A DNA stretch of 64,000 bases from Blastomonas sp. AAP53 (GTDB taxonomy: Bacteria > Pseudomonadota > Alphaproteobacteria > Sphingomonadales > Sphingomonadaceae). A model generated the notes under the pieces. The model was not told where the DNA came from, searched no databases, and worked only from the letters and a program-made list of their open reading frames with translations. The stretch spans positions 496,001 through 560,000 of the forward strand of contig NZ_ANFZ01000006.1 in NCBI RefSeq assembly GCF_000331245.1, read 5' to 3'. Shown one piece after another: positions 45,081 to 53,819 of this stretch; position 1 is the first letter of the stretch; each line of letters opens with the position of its first letter. A program made the position numbers and the translations under genes.

Positions 45081-46898
45081 TCAGCGCTGTTTGACGTAAC
45101 GGCCTGGCGCATCCTCGATGGCCTTGAGCTTGCCCTTGCCGGGAATGCGCGCGCCCTTGGCCTTGACCGTGGCGGGGGCATGCGCCTTGAGCCACTCGAT
45201 CCAGTCGGGCCACCAGCTGCCGCGCGTTTCCTTCGCGCCCGCGATGAAATGCTCGAGCCCGTTCACCGGCTGCTCGTTGGTCCAGTACTGGTATTTCTGC
45301 ATCGACGGCGGGTTGACCACGCCTGCGATATGGCCCGATCCTGCCAGCACGAAGCGGGTGGGGCCGGAGAGGTGATCGGTCAGCCGCCAGACGCTTTCCA
45401 GCGGGGCGATATGGTCTTCCTTGCCCGCCTGGATGTACGCCGGCGTTTCAATGAGGCGCAGGTCGATCGGCGTGCCATCGACGCTCATCGATCCGGGCTG
45501 GACCAGCCGGTTGTCGCGGTACAGGTCCTTGAGGTACGACTTGTGCCACTTGGCGGGCAGGTTGGTGGTGTCGCCGTTCCAGTGCAGCAGGTCGAACGGG
45601 GGATAATCCTCGCCGAGCAGATAGTTGTTGATCACATAGTTCCAGATGAGGTCGCGCCCGCGCAGCAGGTTGAACGTCGCGGCCATGTAGCGCCCGTCGA
45701 GGAAACCCTTGGCGCCCAGCTGGTCGACCAGCTTCAGCTGCTCGTCATCGACGAACAGCGTGAGGTCGCCTGCTTTCTCGAAATCCACCTGCGCGGTGAA
45801 GAAGGTGACCGACTTGACGCGCTCGGCCTCGCCGCGCTTCGCCAGCAGCGCCAGCGTGGCCGCCAGCGTGGTGCCCGCGACGCAATAGCCGATGGTGTGG
45901 ACATGGGGCACGTCGAGCGCTGCCCGCACCACGTCGATCGCCTCGATCTGCGCCTTGACGTAATCGTCCCAGATCACCTCTGCCATGCTCTCATCGGCGG
46001 ACTTCCACGAGACCATGAACACGGTGATGCCCTGTTCGGTCGCCCAGCGCACGAAGCTCTTCTGCGGGTTGAGATCGAGGATGTAGAAGCGGTTGATCCA
46101 TGGCGGGAAGATCACCAGCGGGATCTCGACCACCTCGTCGGTGGCAGGCGCGTACTGGATCAGCTGGAACAGATCGGTCTCGTAAACCACCTTGCCCGGC
46201 GTCACCGCGATGTTGCGGCCGAGTTCGAACGCATTGGGGTCGGTATGGGTGAGCTGGCCCTTGCGCATGTCGGAGAGCATGTGCTCGAGCCCCTTGAGCA
46301 GGTTCTCGCCCTTGCTCTCGACCATCTTTTCCATGACCAGAGGGTTGGTGAGCGCGAAGTTGGCGGGGCTCGACGCGTCGATCAGCCCCTTCAGGGCAAA
46401 GCGCATCTTCTCCTTCTGCTTGGGCTCCAGCCCATCGACGCGGTCGGCGACGCGCAGCATCTGTTCGGAGACCATCAGATAGCTCTGCTGGATCAGCGCG
46501 TAGACCGGGTTGTCGTGCCACTGGCGCGCGGCGAAGCGACGGTCGCTGCGCAGCTCGGGGACCTGCGCGGGCGTCGTGGGCGGGCCGCCTTCATGTTCGG
46601 CGAGCATTGCAGGCGGAGTCATCGCGCCGATGAAGCCCTGCCACAATGCCATGCCATCGCGCCACATGTCGGCCTGCGCGTCGAGCATCGCCTGCGGCAT
46701 GCTGCCCATCCAGGCGGGGAGACGCGCCTGGAACGCCTGCGGGTCGGTGAAGGCGCTCATGTCCATCGGGGTCTGCTGCGCGAGGGTTGCGGCGTGTTCC
46801 AGCATCATCTGCTGCGCGCGCCCGACCACCCAGGTCCAGTGCTGCATCTCTTCCAGCGTGGGCAGGCCCGGGGCCGTGATGTCGGTTTCGCCTGGCAT
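45081..46898 (-). CDS. phaC: class I PHA synthase
   Basis: Polymerises short-chain 3-hydroxyacyl-CoA to polyhydroxyalkanoate. It has 605 residues, the normal class I length. The lipase-like box is GYCVAG with Cys339; the usual sequence is GYCVGG, so Gly is replaced by Ala at the fifth position. Asp495 (AGKEDHIAP) and His523 (AGSGHIAGVVNPP) complete the triad. WNYVINNYLLGEDYPPFDLL is typical. It is followed on the same strand, after about 175 bp, by a phasin gene. Confidence 0.95.
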   Translation of the reverse strand: MPGETDITAPGLPTLEEMQHWTWVVGRAQQMMLEHAATLAQQTPMDMSAFTDPQAFQARLPAWMGSMPQAMLDAQADMWRDGMALWQGFIGAMTPPAMLAEHEGGPPTTPAQVPELRSDRRFAARQWHDNPVYALIQQSYLMVSEQMLRVADRVDGLEPKQKEKMRFALKGLIDASSPANFALTNPLVMEKMVESKGENLLKGLEHMLSDMRKGQLTHTDPNAFELGRNIAVTPGKVVYETDLFQLIQYAPATDEVVEIPLVIFPPWINRFYILDLNPQKSFVRWATEQGITVFMVSWKSADESMAEVIWDDYVKAQIEAIDVVRAALDVPHVHTIGYCVAGTTLAATLALLAKRGEAERVKSVTFFTAQVDFEKAGDLTLFVDDEQLKLVDQLGAKGFLDGRYMAATFNLLRGRDLIWNYVINNYLLGEDYPPFDLLHWNGDTTNLPAKWHKSYLKDLYRDNRLVQPGSMSVDGTPIDLRLIETPAYIQAGKEDHIAPLESVWRLTDHLSGPTRFVLAGSGHIAGVVNPPSMQKYQYWTNEQPVNGLEHFIAGAKETRGSWWPDWIEWLKAHAPATVKAKGARIPGKGKLKAIEDAPGRYVKQR

Positions 46899-47052
46899 CG
46901 TGTTCTCTCGCTTTTGTTCTTTAACTGCGTCCTAGCAGCGTGGAGCCGTAAAGATAAGTCCCTGATCCGCCCTTCGGCGCAAGAGAAAGCCTCCCGCTTT
47001 TGCTCGACACGCGCACGCACATAGGTCAAAGAACGCGCTCCAATCACGGAGA

Positions 47053-48282
47053 ATGAAAAGCGAATTCGATATGTCTGAAGACTTCTACCGCATCAAACGC
47101 CTGCCTCCCTATGTCATTGCCGAAGTGAATGCGATGCGGGCCGCGGCGCGAGCGGGCGGAGAGGACATCATCGATCTGGGCATGGGCAATCCTGACCTGC
47201 CGCCGCCGCCGCACGTGATCGAAAAGCTGTGCGAAGTGGCGATGAAGCCCGATGCGCACGGCTACAGCCAGTCCAAGGGCATTCCCGGGCTGCGCAAGGC
47301 GCAGGCGAACTATTACGCGCGCCGCTTCAATGTCGAGCTCGACCCCGAGACCGAAGTCGTCGTGACGATGGGGTCGAAGGAAGGGCTGTCGAGCCTTGCC
47401 ACCGCGATCACCGCGCCGGGCGATGTCGTGCTCGCGCCCAACCCCAGCTATCCGATCCACACCTTCGGCTTCATCATTGCAGGCGCGACGATCCGCTCGG
47501 TACCGACGACGCCGGACGAGAATTACTGGCGCTCGCTCGACCGCGCGATGGCGTTCACCGTCCCGCGGCCTTCGGTGCTGGTGGTGGGCTATCCCTCCAA
47601 CCCCACCGCCGAGGTGGTCGATCTGGCGTTCTACGAGCGGCTGGTCGCCTGGGCGAAGGAGAACAAGGTCTGGGTGTTGTCCGACCTTGCGTACAGCGAA
47701 TTGTATTATGACGGTTGCCCGACGCCTTCGATCCTGCAGGTTCCGGGCGCCAAGGATGTCGCGATCGAGTTCACCTCGATGTCGAAGACCTATTCGATGG
47801 CCGGCTGGCGCATGGGCTTTGCGGTGGGCAACCGCCAGCTGATCGCCGCGCTGACGCGGGTGAAGAGCTATCTCGATTATGGAGCGTTCACGCCGATCCA
47901 GGCGGCGGCCTGCGCTGCGCTGAACGGTCCGCAGGATATCGTGCAGAAGAACCGCGAGCTGTATCACAAGCGCCGCGACGTGATGATCGATGCGTTTGGA
48001 CGGGCAGGGTGGGACATCCCGCCGCCGCGCGCCTCGATGTTCGCCTGGGCCCCGCTGCCGCCAGCGCTCAAGCACATGGGCAGCCTCGAGTTTTCCAAGC
48101 AGCTGCTGCAGCACGCCAAGGTCGCTGTGGCACCGGGCGTTGGCTATGGCGAGGACGGCGAAGGCTATGTCCGCATCGCCATGGTGGAAAACGAGCAGCG
48201 GCTGCGCCAGGCGGCGCGCAACGTGAAGCGGTATCTCACCAGCATGGGCGTGAATGCGCCCGGGCGCGCCGTGGGGAGCTGA
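47053..48282 (+). CDS. class I aminotransferase (AlaC-like)
   Basis: A 409-residue PLP-dependent aminotransferase of the fold-type I AlaC/LL-DAP aminotransferase group. Family blocks are IDLGMGNPDLPPPPHVIEKL, HGYSQSKGIPGLRKAQANYY and the PLP Lys in TSMSKTYSMAGWRMGF. It probably interconverts alanine and pyruvate with glutamate, but the substrate cannot be fixed. Two starts are possible, 47053 and 47071 (MSEDFY); GGAG at 47048-47051 is too close to the first and far from the second, so the choice is open. It is divergent from the class I phaC. Confidence 0.88.
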   Translation: MKSEFDMSEDFYRIKRLPPYVIAEVNAMRAAARAGGEDIIDLGMGNPDLPPPPHVIEKLCEVAMKPDAHGYSQSKGIPGLRKAQANYYARRFNVELDPETEVVVTMGSKEGLSSLATAITAPGDVVLAPNPSYPIHTFGFIIAGATIRSVPTTPDENYWRSLDRAMAFTVPRPSVLVVGYPSNPTAEVVDLAFYERLVAWAKENKVWVLSDLAYSELYYDGCPTPSILQVPGAKDVAIEFTSMSKTYSMAGWRMGFAVGNRQLIAALTRVKSYLDYGAFTPIQAAACAALNGPQDIVQKNRELYHKRRDVMIDAFGRAGWDIPPPRASMFAWAPLPPALKHMGSLEFSKQLLQHAKVAVAPGVGYGEDGEGYVRIAMVENEQRLRQAARNVKRYLTSMGVNAPGRAVGS

Positions 48283-48389
48283 ATCCGGGCGCATGTCTGC
48301 TCCGTTTCGGAGACGACTGCGCACACAATCCGGCAAGGAACGCGCATGACTAGCGTCCGGGGCACGATGGCGTGTCCAGGGAGGCAGTC

Positions 48390-49103
48390 ATGCGGATTGA
48401 AACCAATCCATCGCTGGGCGGACCTTCGGGCGCAAATCCCGTCACCTGCAGGTCGTGGCTGTTGTCCGGGCCCGATGTCGCAGCTTCAAGCGAATTGGCG
48501 CTGGTGTTGTCGCGCTTCGGCATCGATGCGCAGCCCGGCCTGCAGGCCTGTGAGGCTGCCCGGCACACGCCGGTTCTGTGCGATGCGCGGCGGCGGGCCG
48601 CAATGCGGGCATGGCTGGACGATATCCCGTGGCGCACTGCCCCGCTGGTGTTCATCGGTGTCAACGCTCCAGGCGCCCGGGCGCGGTTGATGGACAGCGG
48701 CGCAGATGATGCGGTGTCCGCGCGGATCGCTCCGGCGGAACTGGCCGCGCGCATGCACACGGCGCTGCGATCGCATGCTGCCGCGCAGGGGATCGTCCGG
48801 CTGGCAGGCTTCGACTTCGATACCGGGTTGCGGCAGGCGCGCTGGGGTGGCAGGCCGGTGCCGCTGATGCCGCGCGAGTTCGACCTGTTGCTGGTGCTCG
48901 CCCGCCAGGCCGGGATGCCGGTCAGCCGCGATGCTCTCTTGCGCGCCGTCTGGCGTACGGTCTTCGACCCCGGCACCAACAGCGTCGAGGTGCACATCTG
49001 CAAGTTGCGGCGAAGCCTTCGCTTTCTGGAAGAGGGCGTACGAATCGAAACGGTACGCGGCAGGGGATATTGTCTGATCAGCAGGCGAGGCCCCAGGGCG
49101 TGA
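48390..49103 (+). CDS. winged-helix regulator with degenerate receiver
   Basis: A 237-residue protein with an OmpR/PhoB-type C-terminal DNA-binding domain: PLMPREFDLLLVLARQAGMP, then SRDALLRAVW and the recognition/wing region NSVEVHICKLRRSL followed by ETVRGRGYCL. The N-terminal half has the size of a receiver domain but lacks the acidic pair at its start, so phosphorylation in the usual way is doubtful. GGGAGG six bases before ATG 48390 decides the start. No histidine kinase is adjacent. Targets unknown. Confidence 0.82.
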   Translation: MRIETNPSLGGPSGANPVTCRSWLLSGPDVAASSELALVLSRFGIDAQPGLQACEAARHTPVLCDARRRAAMRAWLDDIPWRTAPLVFIGVNAPGARARLMDSGADDAVSARIAPAELAARMHTALRSHAAAQGIVRLAGFDFDTGLRQARWGGRPVPLMPREFDLLLVLARQAGMPVSRDALLRAVWRTVFDPGTNSVEVHICKLRRSLRFLEEGVRIETVRGRGYCLISRRGPRA

Positions 49104-49188
49104 TCGCGCGGGGGGTGACAGCGCGGCCTCAATCCTTATGGTCGGTTGCAAAGCGCAATGCGATTCTGTCTGGAGAGGCCGACCTGCA

Positions 49189-49881
49189 ATGATCGATCTG
49201 TATTACGCACCCACGCCCAATGGGTGGAAAATCTCCATCATGCTGGAGGAATGCGGCCTCCCTTACACGGTCAAGCCGGTGAACATTGGCGCTGGCGAAC
49301 AGTTCACGCCCGAATTCCTCGCGATCAGCCCGAACAACCGGATCCCTGCGATCGTCGATCATGATCCGATGGGCGGCGGCGAGCCGATCAGCGTGTTCGA
49401 GACCGGTGCGATCCTGCTGTATCTGGCCGAGAAGACAGGCCGCTTCCTGACCGCCGACGTGCGGGGCCGTTACCAAGTGATGCAGTGGCTGATGTGGCAG
49501 ATGGGCGGGCTGGGGCCAATGCTGGGGCAGAATGGCCATTTCAAGCTCTACGCGCCCGAAAAGCTGCCGTACGCCATCGACCGGTACGAGCGCGAGACGG
49601 CGCGGCTGTACGGTGTGCTCGACCGCAGGCTGGCCGAGAGCGAGTATGTCGCGTGCGCGGAATACACCATCGCCGACATGGCCATCTTTCCCTGGATCAT
49701 GACGCACAAGCGGCAGGAAATCACGCTGGACGATTATCCGAACATCGCCCGCTGGTACGCGCTGTGCCGCACGCGCCCGGCACTGCAGGCGGGGCTGGCG
49801 GTGATGAAGGACGCGATCAATCGCAACCCGCAGGACAATGCGAAGGCCCGCGAGACGCTGTTCGGGATCAAGACCGCGTGA
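49189..49881 (+). CDS. glutathione S-transferase (Nu/YfcG-like)
   Basis: A 230-residue cytosolic GST. The thioredoxin-fold half has YYAPTPNGWKISIMLEECGL, with the Asn-Gly-Trp-Lys start typical of the YfcG/YghU group, and the NNRIPAIVDHDP cis-proline loop, then FETGAILLYLAEKTG. A helical C-terminal domain follows with the TIADMAIFPWI block. It conjugates or reduces substrates with glutathione, supplied by gshA. ATG 49189 is used; it lies 16 bases after the GGAGAGG. A plus-strand operon with the next two genes is possible. Confidence 0.9.
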   Translation: MIDLYYAPTPNGWKISIMLEECGLPYTVKPVNIGAGEQFTPEFLAISPNNRIPAIVDHDPMGGGEPISVFETGAILLYLAEKTGRFLTADVRGRYQVMQWLMWQMGGLGPMLGQNGHFKLYAPEKLPYAIDRYERETARLYGVLDRRLAESEYVACAEYTIADMAIFPWIMTHKRQEITLDDYPNIARWYALCRTRPALQAGLAVMKDAINRNPQDNAKARETLFGIKTA

Positions 49882-49892
49882 CCGTTAGCGCA

Positions 49893-49990
49893 ACGTCCCT
49901 CGACTTCGCTCGGGAACTCGGCAAGGTTGCCATGGGCCATTCTGGGATACGCTTTCTTTTCCGCCTGTCCCGAGCGAAGTCGAGGGACGT
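49893..49990. repeat. 23-bp inverted repeat pair (ACGTCCCTCGACTT family)
   Basis: ACGTCCCTCGACTTCGCTCG and two further bases at 49893-49915 are the exact reverse complement of 49968-49990, with a 52-base loop. It fills the gap between the GST and isomerase genes and belongs to the same family as the repeats at 4.1 and 53.8 kb. Confidence 0.85.
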
Positions 49991-50020
49991 GTGCTCGACC
50001 GGCTGCCCCAAGGATAACTG

Positions 50021-50650
50021 ATGACCCACCCAATCGAATTCTGCTTCGACCTGTCCAGCCCCTGGACGTACCTGGCGTTCCACAACATCCGCCCGCTGGC
50101 CGCGCGACATGGCGCGACGATCCGCTGGACGCCGATCCTCGTCGGCGGAGTGTTCAACGCGGTCAATCCATCGGTCTATGCGGCGCGTGAGGCGATGGAC
50201 AGCCCGAAATACCGGCATATGGGCAAGGTGATGCGCGCTTGGGCGCGGCTGGCGGGGGTGGAACTGAAATTTCCCGCGCCCTGGCATCCGCTGAAAAGCA
50301 TCGCCCCGATGCGCGCGTGTTGCGCGCTGGAGGATGATCAGGCCGCGCTCGAGCGCTTTGCCGAGGCGGCGTTCCACGCCTATTTCGTCGAGCAGCGCAA
50401 TCTGGACGATCTCGCAGAAGTGGCGGCCGTCGCGGACAGCATCGGGATGGATGGCGCTGCCCTGGTCGAGGCTGCAGCCAGCCAGCCGGTCAAGGACCGC
50501 CTGCGCGCCAACACCGAAAAGCTGGTGGCGCGCGGCGGCTATGGTTCGCCCTCGATTTTCGTCCACGGGACCGATATGTATTTTGGCAATGACCAGCTTC
50601 CGCTGGTGGAACAGGCGCTTGTGCAGCCTTTGGGAGAGAGAATGTCATGA
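50021..50650 (+). CDS. 2-hydroxychromene-2-carboxylate isomerase-like DsbA-fold protein
   Basis: A 209-residue DSBA-fold protein of the 2-hydroxychromene-2-carboxylate isomerase (HCCA, GST kappa) family. The active-site region FCFDLSSPWTYLAFHNIRPL has the conserved Ser-Pro-Trp/Tyr in place of a CxxC. A glutathione-binding RGGYGSPSIFVHG block lies near residue 180. The family's classic role is in naphthalene-type ring catabolism, but relatives act elsewhere; no aromatic ring pathway is visible here. It overlaps the crotonase by four bases. Confidence 0.85.
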   Translation: MTHPIEFCFDLSSPWTYLAFHNIRPLAARHGATIRWTPILVGGVFNAVNPSVYAAREAMDSPKYRHMGKVMRAWARLAGVELKFPAPWHPLKSIAPMRACCALEDDQAALERFAEAAFHAYFVEQRNLDDLAEVAAVADSIGMDGAALVEAAASQPVKDRLRANTEKLVARGGYGSPSIFVHGTDMYFGNDQLPLVEQALVQPLGERMS

Positions 50651-51444
50651 ACGACCGGGTCAGCATCACCATCGAGAACCATGTCGCCGATGTGCGGCTG
50701 AACCGCGCAGACAAGATGAACGCGCTCGACCCGGCGATGTTTGACGGGATCATCGCCGCCATCGACCGTCTGGAGAACGAACCCGGCGTGCGCGCGGTGG
50801 TGCTGTCAGGCGAGGGACGCTCGTTCTGCGCTGGCCTCGACATGGCGAGCTTCACTGCGCCCGGCGGCGGCTCTGGCGGCGATGCGCCTGCTGCGCTCAC
50901 CGACCGCACCTATGGCAATGCCAACAAGTTCCAGCAGGTCGCGTTCGGCTGGCGCAAGCTGCCGATGCCGGTGATCGCGGCGGTGCACGGCGTGTGCTTC
51001 GGCGGCGGTCTGCAGATCATGTCCGGCGCGTGCATGCGCATCATCGCGCCCGATGCGCGGCTTTCGATCATGGAAATGCGCTGGGGGCTGATCCCCGACA
51101 TGGGCGGCTATGCGCTATGGCGCGGGACGGTGCGCGACGATGTGCTGCGCGAGCTGACCTACACCAACCGCGAATTTTCCGGCGAGGAAGCCGGCCGCGT
51201 CGGCTTTGCGACGCATCTGGATGCTGATCCCTATGCGCGCGCGATGGCGATCGCGACCGACATCGCGACCAAGAACCCCGATGCGGTGCGCGCTGCCAAG
51301 GACCTGTTCAACCGTACGCCCGACCTCGATACCGACGCCATCCTGATGGAAGAGAGCGTGCTTCAGGACAAGATCATCCGTACCCCCAATCAGATGGAAG
51401 CGGTGTTCGCGTTCATGCAGAAGCGGGCCGCGAACTTCAGCTGA
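50647..51444 (+). CDS. crotonase / enoyl-CoA hydratase family protein
   Basis: A 265-residue crotonase-fold enzyme. The oxyanion-hole regions are SGEGRSFCAGLDMASF and HGVCFGGGLQIMSGA, with EMRWGLIPDMGGY after them. It acts on a CoA thioester, most likely hydration of an enoyl-CoA, though crotonase-fold enzymes vary. The typical enoyl-CoA hydratase Glu in the second block position is replaced here by Gln/Met-rich sequence, so reaction type is open. It follows the HCCA-like isomerase with an ATGA overlap. Confidence 0.88.
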   Translation: MNDRVSITIENHVADVRLNRADKMNALDPAMFDGIIAAIDRLENEPGVRAVVLSGEGRSFCAGLDMASFTAPGGGSGGDAPAALTDRTYGNANKFQQVAFGWRKLPMPVIAAVHGVCFGGGLQIMSGACMRIIAPDARLSIMEMRWGLIPDMGGYALWRGTVRDDVLRELTYTNREFSGEEAGRVGFATHLDADPYARAMAIATDIATKNPDAVRAAKDLFNRTPDLDTDAILMEESVLQDKIIRTPNQMEAVFAFMQKRAANFS

Positions 51445-51456
51445 GGGGTTTTCCTG

Positions 51457-51482
51457 TTCTCCGGCGAAAGCCGGAGTCCAGG
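51457..51482. repeat. CCGGCGAAAGCCGG repeat
   Basis: TTCTCCGGCGAAAGCCGGAG at 51457 on is a short hairpin repeat found again, in inverted pair, at 54926-55000. It lies 15 bp past the crotonase stop and may help end transcription. Confidence 0.7.
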
Positions 51483-51641
51483 GGCGGTCAGGTGTTGCAG
51501 CCGCTCTGGATTCCGGCGCTCGCGAGCGTGCTGCAGGAGCGATCCATTCAGAAGGCAAAGTGTTTTTGAGTGGTTGCAACGTCCGCTTTTGGCGTTGATT
51601 TTACTCGGCACCAATGACCATTTCTGGGTGGTTAGCTGTCG

Positions 51642-51914
51642 TCAGGGCTCGTAGAAGGTGCTGCCCCCGTTTGGTGCCGAGCGGAGTTGGTGGATACCGA
51701 TCCGCCATCCGTCTTCGATGGTCATCTTCGGAGAATCGCTGTTCCAGATCGCGGCAGAAACGCCCGTCGTGAACTCCTTGGTCAGTCGTAACAGGACCTT
51801 CTCTGCCGCCTTCTCCTTCGTGGCAGCATACGCATGTCGGGTTGTGAAGAAGCCTCGGACGTCGTCCGGATGGCGGGGGTCACGGCCATGAATCATGAAG
51901 CGGTAGAACGGCAT
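51642..51914 (-). CDS. small protein, function unknown
   Basis: A 90-residue protein from ATG 51914 (MPFYRFMIHGRDP). The sequence has no membrane segment and no motif I recognise; it contains charged helical stretches (ATKEKAAEKVLLRLTKEFTT) and ends GGSTFYEP. Flanked by palindromic repeats on both sides, with slightly lower GC than its neighbours. The ribosome binding site is weak. A real gene is likely from its codon pattern. Confidence 0.6.
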   Translation of the reverse strand: MPFYRFMIHGRDPRHPDDVRGFFTTRHAYAATKEKAAEKVLLRLTKEFTTGVSAAIWNSDSPKMTIEDGWRIGIHQLRSAPNGGSTFYEP

Positions 51915-52246
51915 AGACGTGTTTTCTGACACTTGCAGAATGACTGCAATGGGGTCGCTTCCTGAACGGCAGGTTTTTTTCAGAACAGTTCCATAGCAGC
52001 CACCCACCTCCGCTCAGCCTGAGCTTGTCGAAGGCCCCGCTATTCGGCCAGCGTGGGCGAGGGTCCTTCGACTTCGCGGGCTGGAGTCCGCGGCTCAGAG
52101 CCTGTCTTGAACTTGATTCAGGAATGAGCGGGTGTGGGCAGGGGCCATCAAGCCCGGCCGCGACTGTTCGCCCCAGTGCCCAATAAGGTGCTGATGGTCC
52201 CGGCAGGCGCAAAGCGACCCCCTCGACGCGAACGAACCGCAGAGCC
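51915..52246. other. intergenic region with repeats
   Basis: About 330 bases without a gene. A CCGCTCAGCCTGAGCTTGTC repeat is at 52008-52036 and a related unit, GGTCCTTCGACTTCGCGGGC and following, at 52061-52097. The rest shows nothing distinctive. Confidence 0.6.
52008..52097. repeat. CTCAGCCTGAGC repeat with partner
   Basis: CTCCGCTCAGCCTGAGCTTG and following bases at 52008-52036, with a divergent inverted partner near 52061-52097 (GGTCCTTCGACTTCGCGG and CCGCGGCTCAG). It is a third, degraded version of the composite elements at 54.9 and 58.5 kb. Confidence 0.65.
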
Positions 52247-53683
52247 TCAATCGCGATAATCCAGCGGCGGTTTGCGATCCCCCAGCAGCGATTGATATTT
52301 GTAATTCGGACCCAGCGCGGTCTTGAATGCGGCCGTTGCCTCGTCGCGCAGGGCGGGGTTGGTGTAGAGCTCGATCGCCGCGAGCGTCATTGCCTTGGCG
52401 GCGACCTGGGCGCCCTTGAAGCCGATGGTCATGCCGCTGGCTGCCGCCGATTGCCAGCTGTGCGATGACGTTCCCGGAACCCAGGTCGCCGCGCGCAGGC
52501 CCACCGTCGGCGTCGCATAAGACACATCGCCCACATCGGTCGAGCCATAGCCCAGGGTCACATCATAAGGCTGCACCTCGCTCTGGCTGCCCAGCGGCAG
52601 ATCGGGCTTTTCGAAGCTCTGCCGGATGCCTTGCGCGAACTTGGTTTCGTCTGCCGTATAGCTGATACCGCCGACCTGGCGCAGCTTCATGTCCATCATC
52701 TTGGCGAGCGGCTCGTTGACCAGCAGCGGGTTGTTGCCGTGGATGATTTCCCATTCGACTTTGGTGCCAGTGCCCTGCGCTGCGCCCTGCGCGGCCGCTT
52801 CCAGCCGGGTCCAGATGCTGCGCACCTGATCGGCGTCGGGGTGGCGGACGTAATAGAACACCTCGGCGAAGTCGGGCACGACATTGGGCGCGCTGCCGCC
52901 TTCGGTGATGACATAATGGATGCGGGTCTGCTGCGGCACATGCTCGCGCATCATGTTGGCCATCATGTTCATCGCCTCGACCCCGTCGAGCGCGGAGCGG
53001 GCGCGTTCGGGCGCCCCTGCGGCATGCGCGGAGACGCCGGTGAAGCGGAACTTGGCCGAGCGGTTGGCGAGCGTCGTGCGCGCCGCGGCGGAATTCTCGT
53101 CATCGGCATGCCAGTGGATGGTGAAATCGACATCCTTGAACAGCCCGTCGCGCACCAGATAGACCTTGCCGCTGCCGCCTTCCTCCGCCGGCGTGCCATA
53201 GAGCCGCACCCGGCCCGGCGTACCGGTGGCCTTCAGCCAGTCGCGCACCGCCAGCGCCGCGCCCAATGATCCGGCGGCGAACAGATTGTGCCCGCAGGCA
53301 TGCGCCGCGCCCTTGCCGGCGAGCGGCGCGCGGGTGGGGCTGGCGTCCTGATTGATCCCGGGCAGCGCGTCATATTCGGCGAGGATTGCGATCACCGGCC
53401 CGCCGCTGCCGAACTCGGCGGTGAACGCGGTGGGAATGCCCGCGACGCCCTCGGTGATCTTGAAGCCTGCGGTCTTGAGCCGGTCGCGCAACAGCGCGCT
53501 CGACCGCTCCTCCTTGTAACCGACCTCCGCCCATTCCCAGATCTGCCGTGCGACCTTGGCGGTTTCGTCATAACGGGCATCGATCGCCTTGAGCGTCTGG
53601 GTGGTGGCTGCGTCTTCGGCTTCTGAAGCCAGGGCCGGGGTAGCGAGGGTGAAGACGAGCGCGGTGAGCAGGAGGTGTTTCAT
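52247..53683 (-). CDS. exported M20 amidohydrolase (AbgB-like)
   Basis: A 478-residue M20 family amidohydrolase with a signal peptide (LLLTALVFTLATPALA). Motifs include EYDALPGINQ, GAAHACGHNLFAAG and YGTPAEEGGSGKVYLV; the dimerisation part has TGVSAHAAGAPERARSALDG and SAPNVVPDFAEVFYYVRHP. This layout matches the p-aminobenzoyl-glutamate utilization protein B type. It probably cleaves an amide-linked amino acid conjugate in the periplasm. The gene stands alone between repeats. Confidence 0.88.
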   Translation of the reverse strand: MKHLLLTALVFTLATPALASEAEDAATTQTLKAIDARYDETAKVARQIWEWAEVGYKEERSSALLRDRLKTAGFKITEGVAGIPTAFTAEFGSGGPVIAILAEYDALPGINQDASPTRAPLAGKGAAHACGHNLFAAGSLGAALAVRDWLKATGTPGRVRLYGTPAEEGGSGKVYLVRDGLFKDVDFTIHWHADDENSAAARTTLANRSAKFRFTGVSAHAAGAPERARSALDGVEAMNMMANMMREHVPQQTRIHYVITEGGSAPNVVPDFAEVFYYVRHPDADQVRSIWTRLEAAAQGAAQGTGTKVEWEIIHGNNPLLVNEPLAKMMDMKLRQVGGISYTADETKFAQGIRQSFEKPDLPLGSQSEVQPYDVTLGYGSTDVGDVSYATPTVGLRAATWVPGTSSHSWQSAAASGMTIGFKGAQVAAKAMTLAAIELYTNPALRDEATAAFKTALGPNYKYQSLLGDRKPPLDYRD

Positions 53684-53764
53684 GTGCGGCGGCCCCTTGG
53701 CTGGTTGGATGCGTGCATCATGTTGGAGGGGAGGGGATAGCGCAAGGGGTGTGGGGCGACCGTT

Positions 53765-53819
53765 GCGCGTACGTCCCTCGACTTCCCGGTCGTGCCGGGA
53801 AGTCGAGGGACGTACGCGC
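53765..53819. repeat. perfect 25-bp hairpin touching SDR stop codon
   Basis: GCGCGTACGTCCCTCGACTT and following five bases at 53765-53789 pair exactly with 53795-53819 around a 5-base loop. The right arm ends on the first base of the TAG (read on minus) of the next gene. It is a tight copy of the 49.9-kb repeat. Confidence 0.88.
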
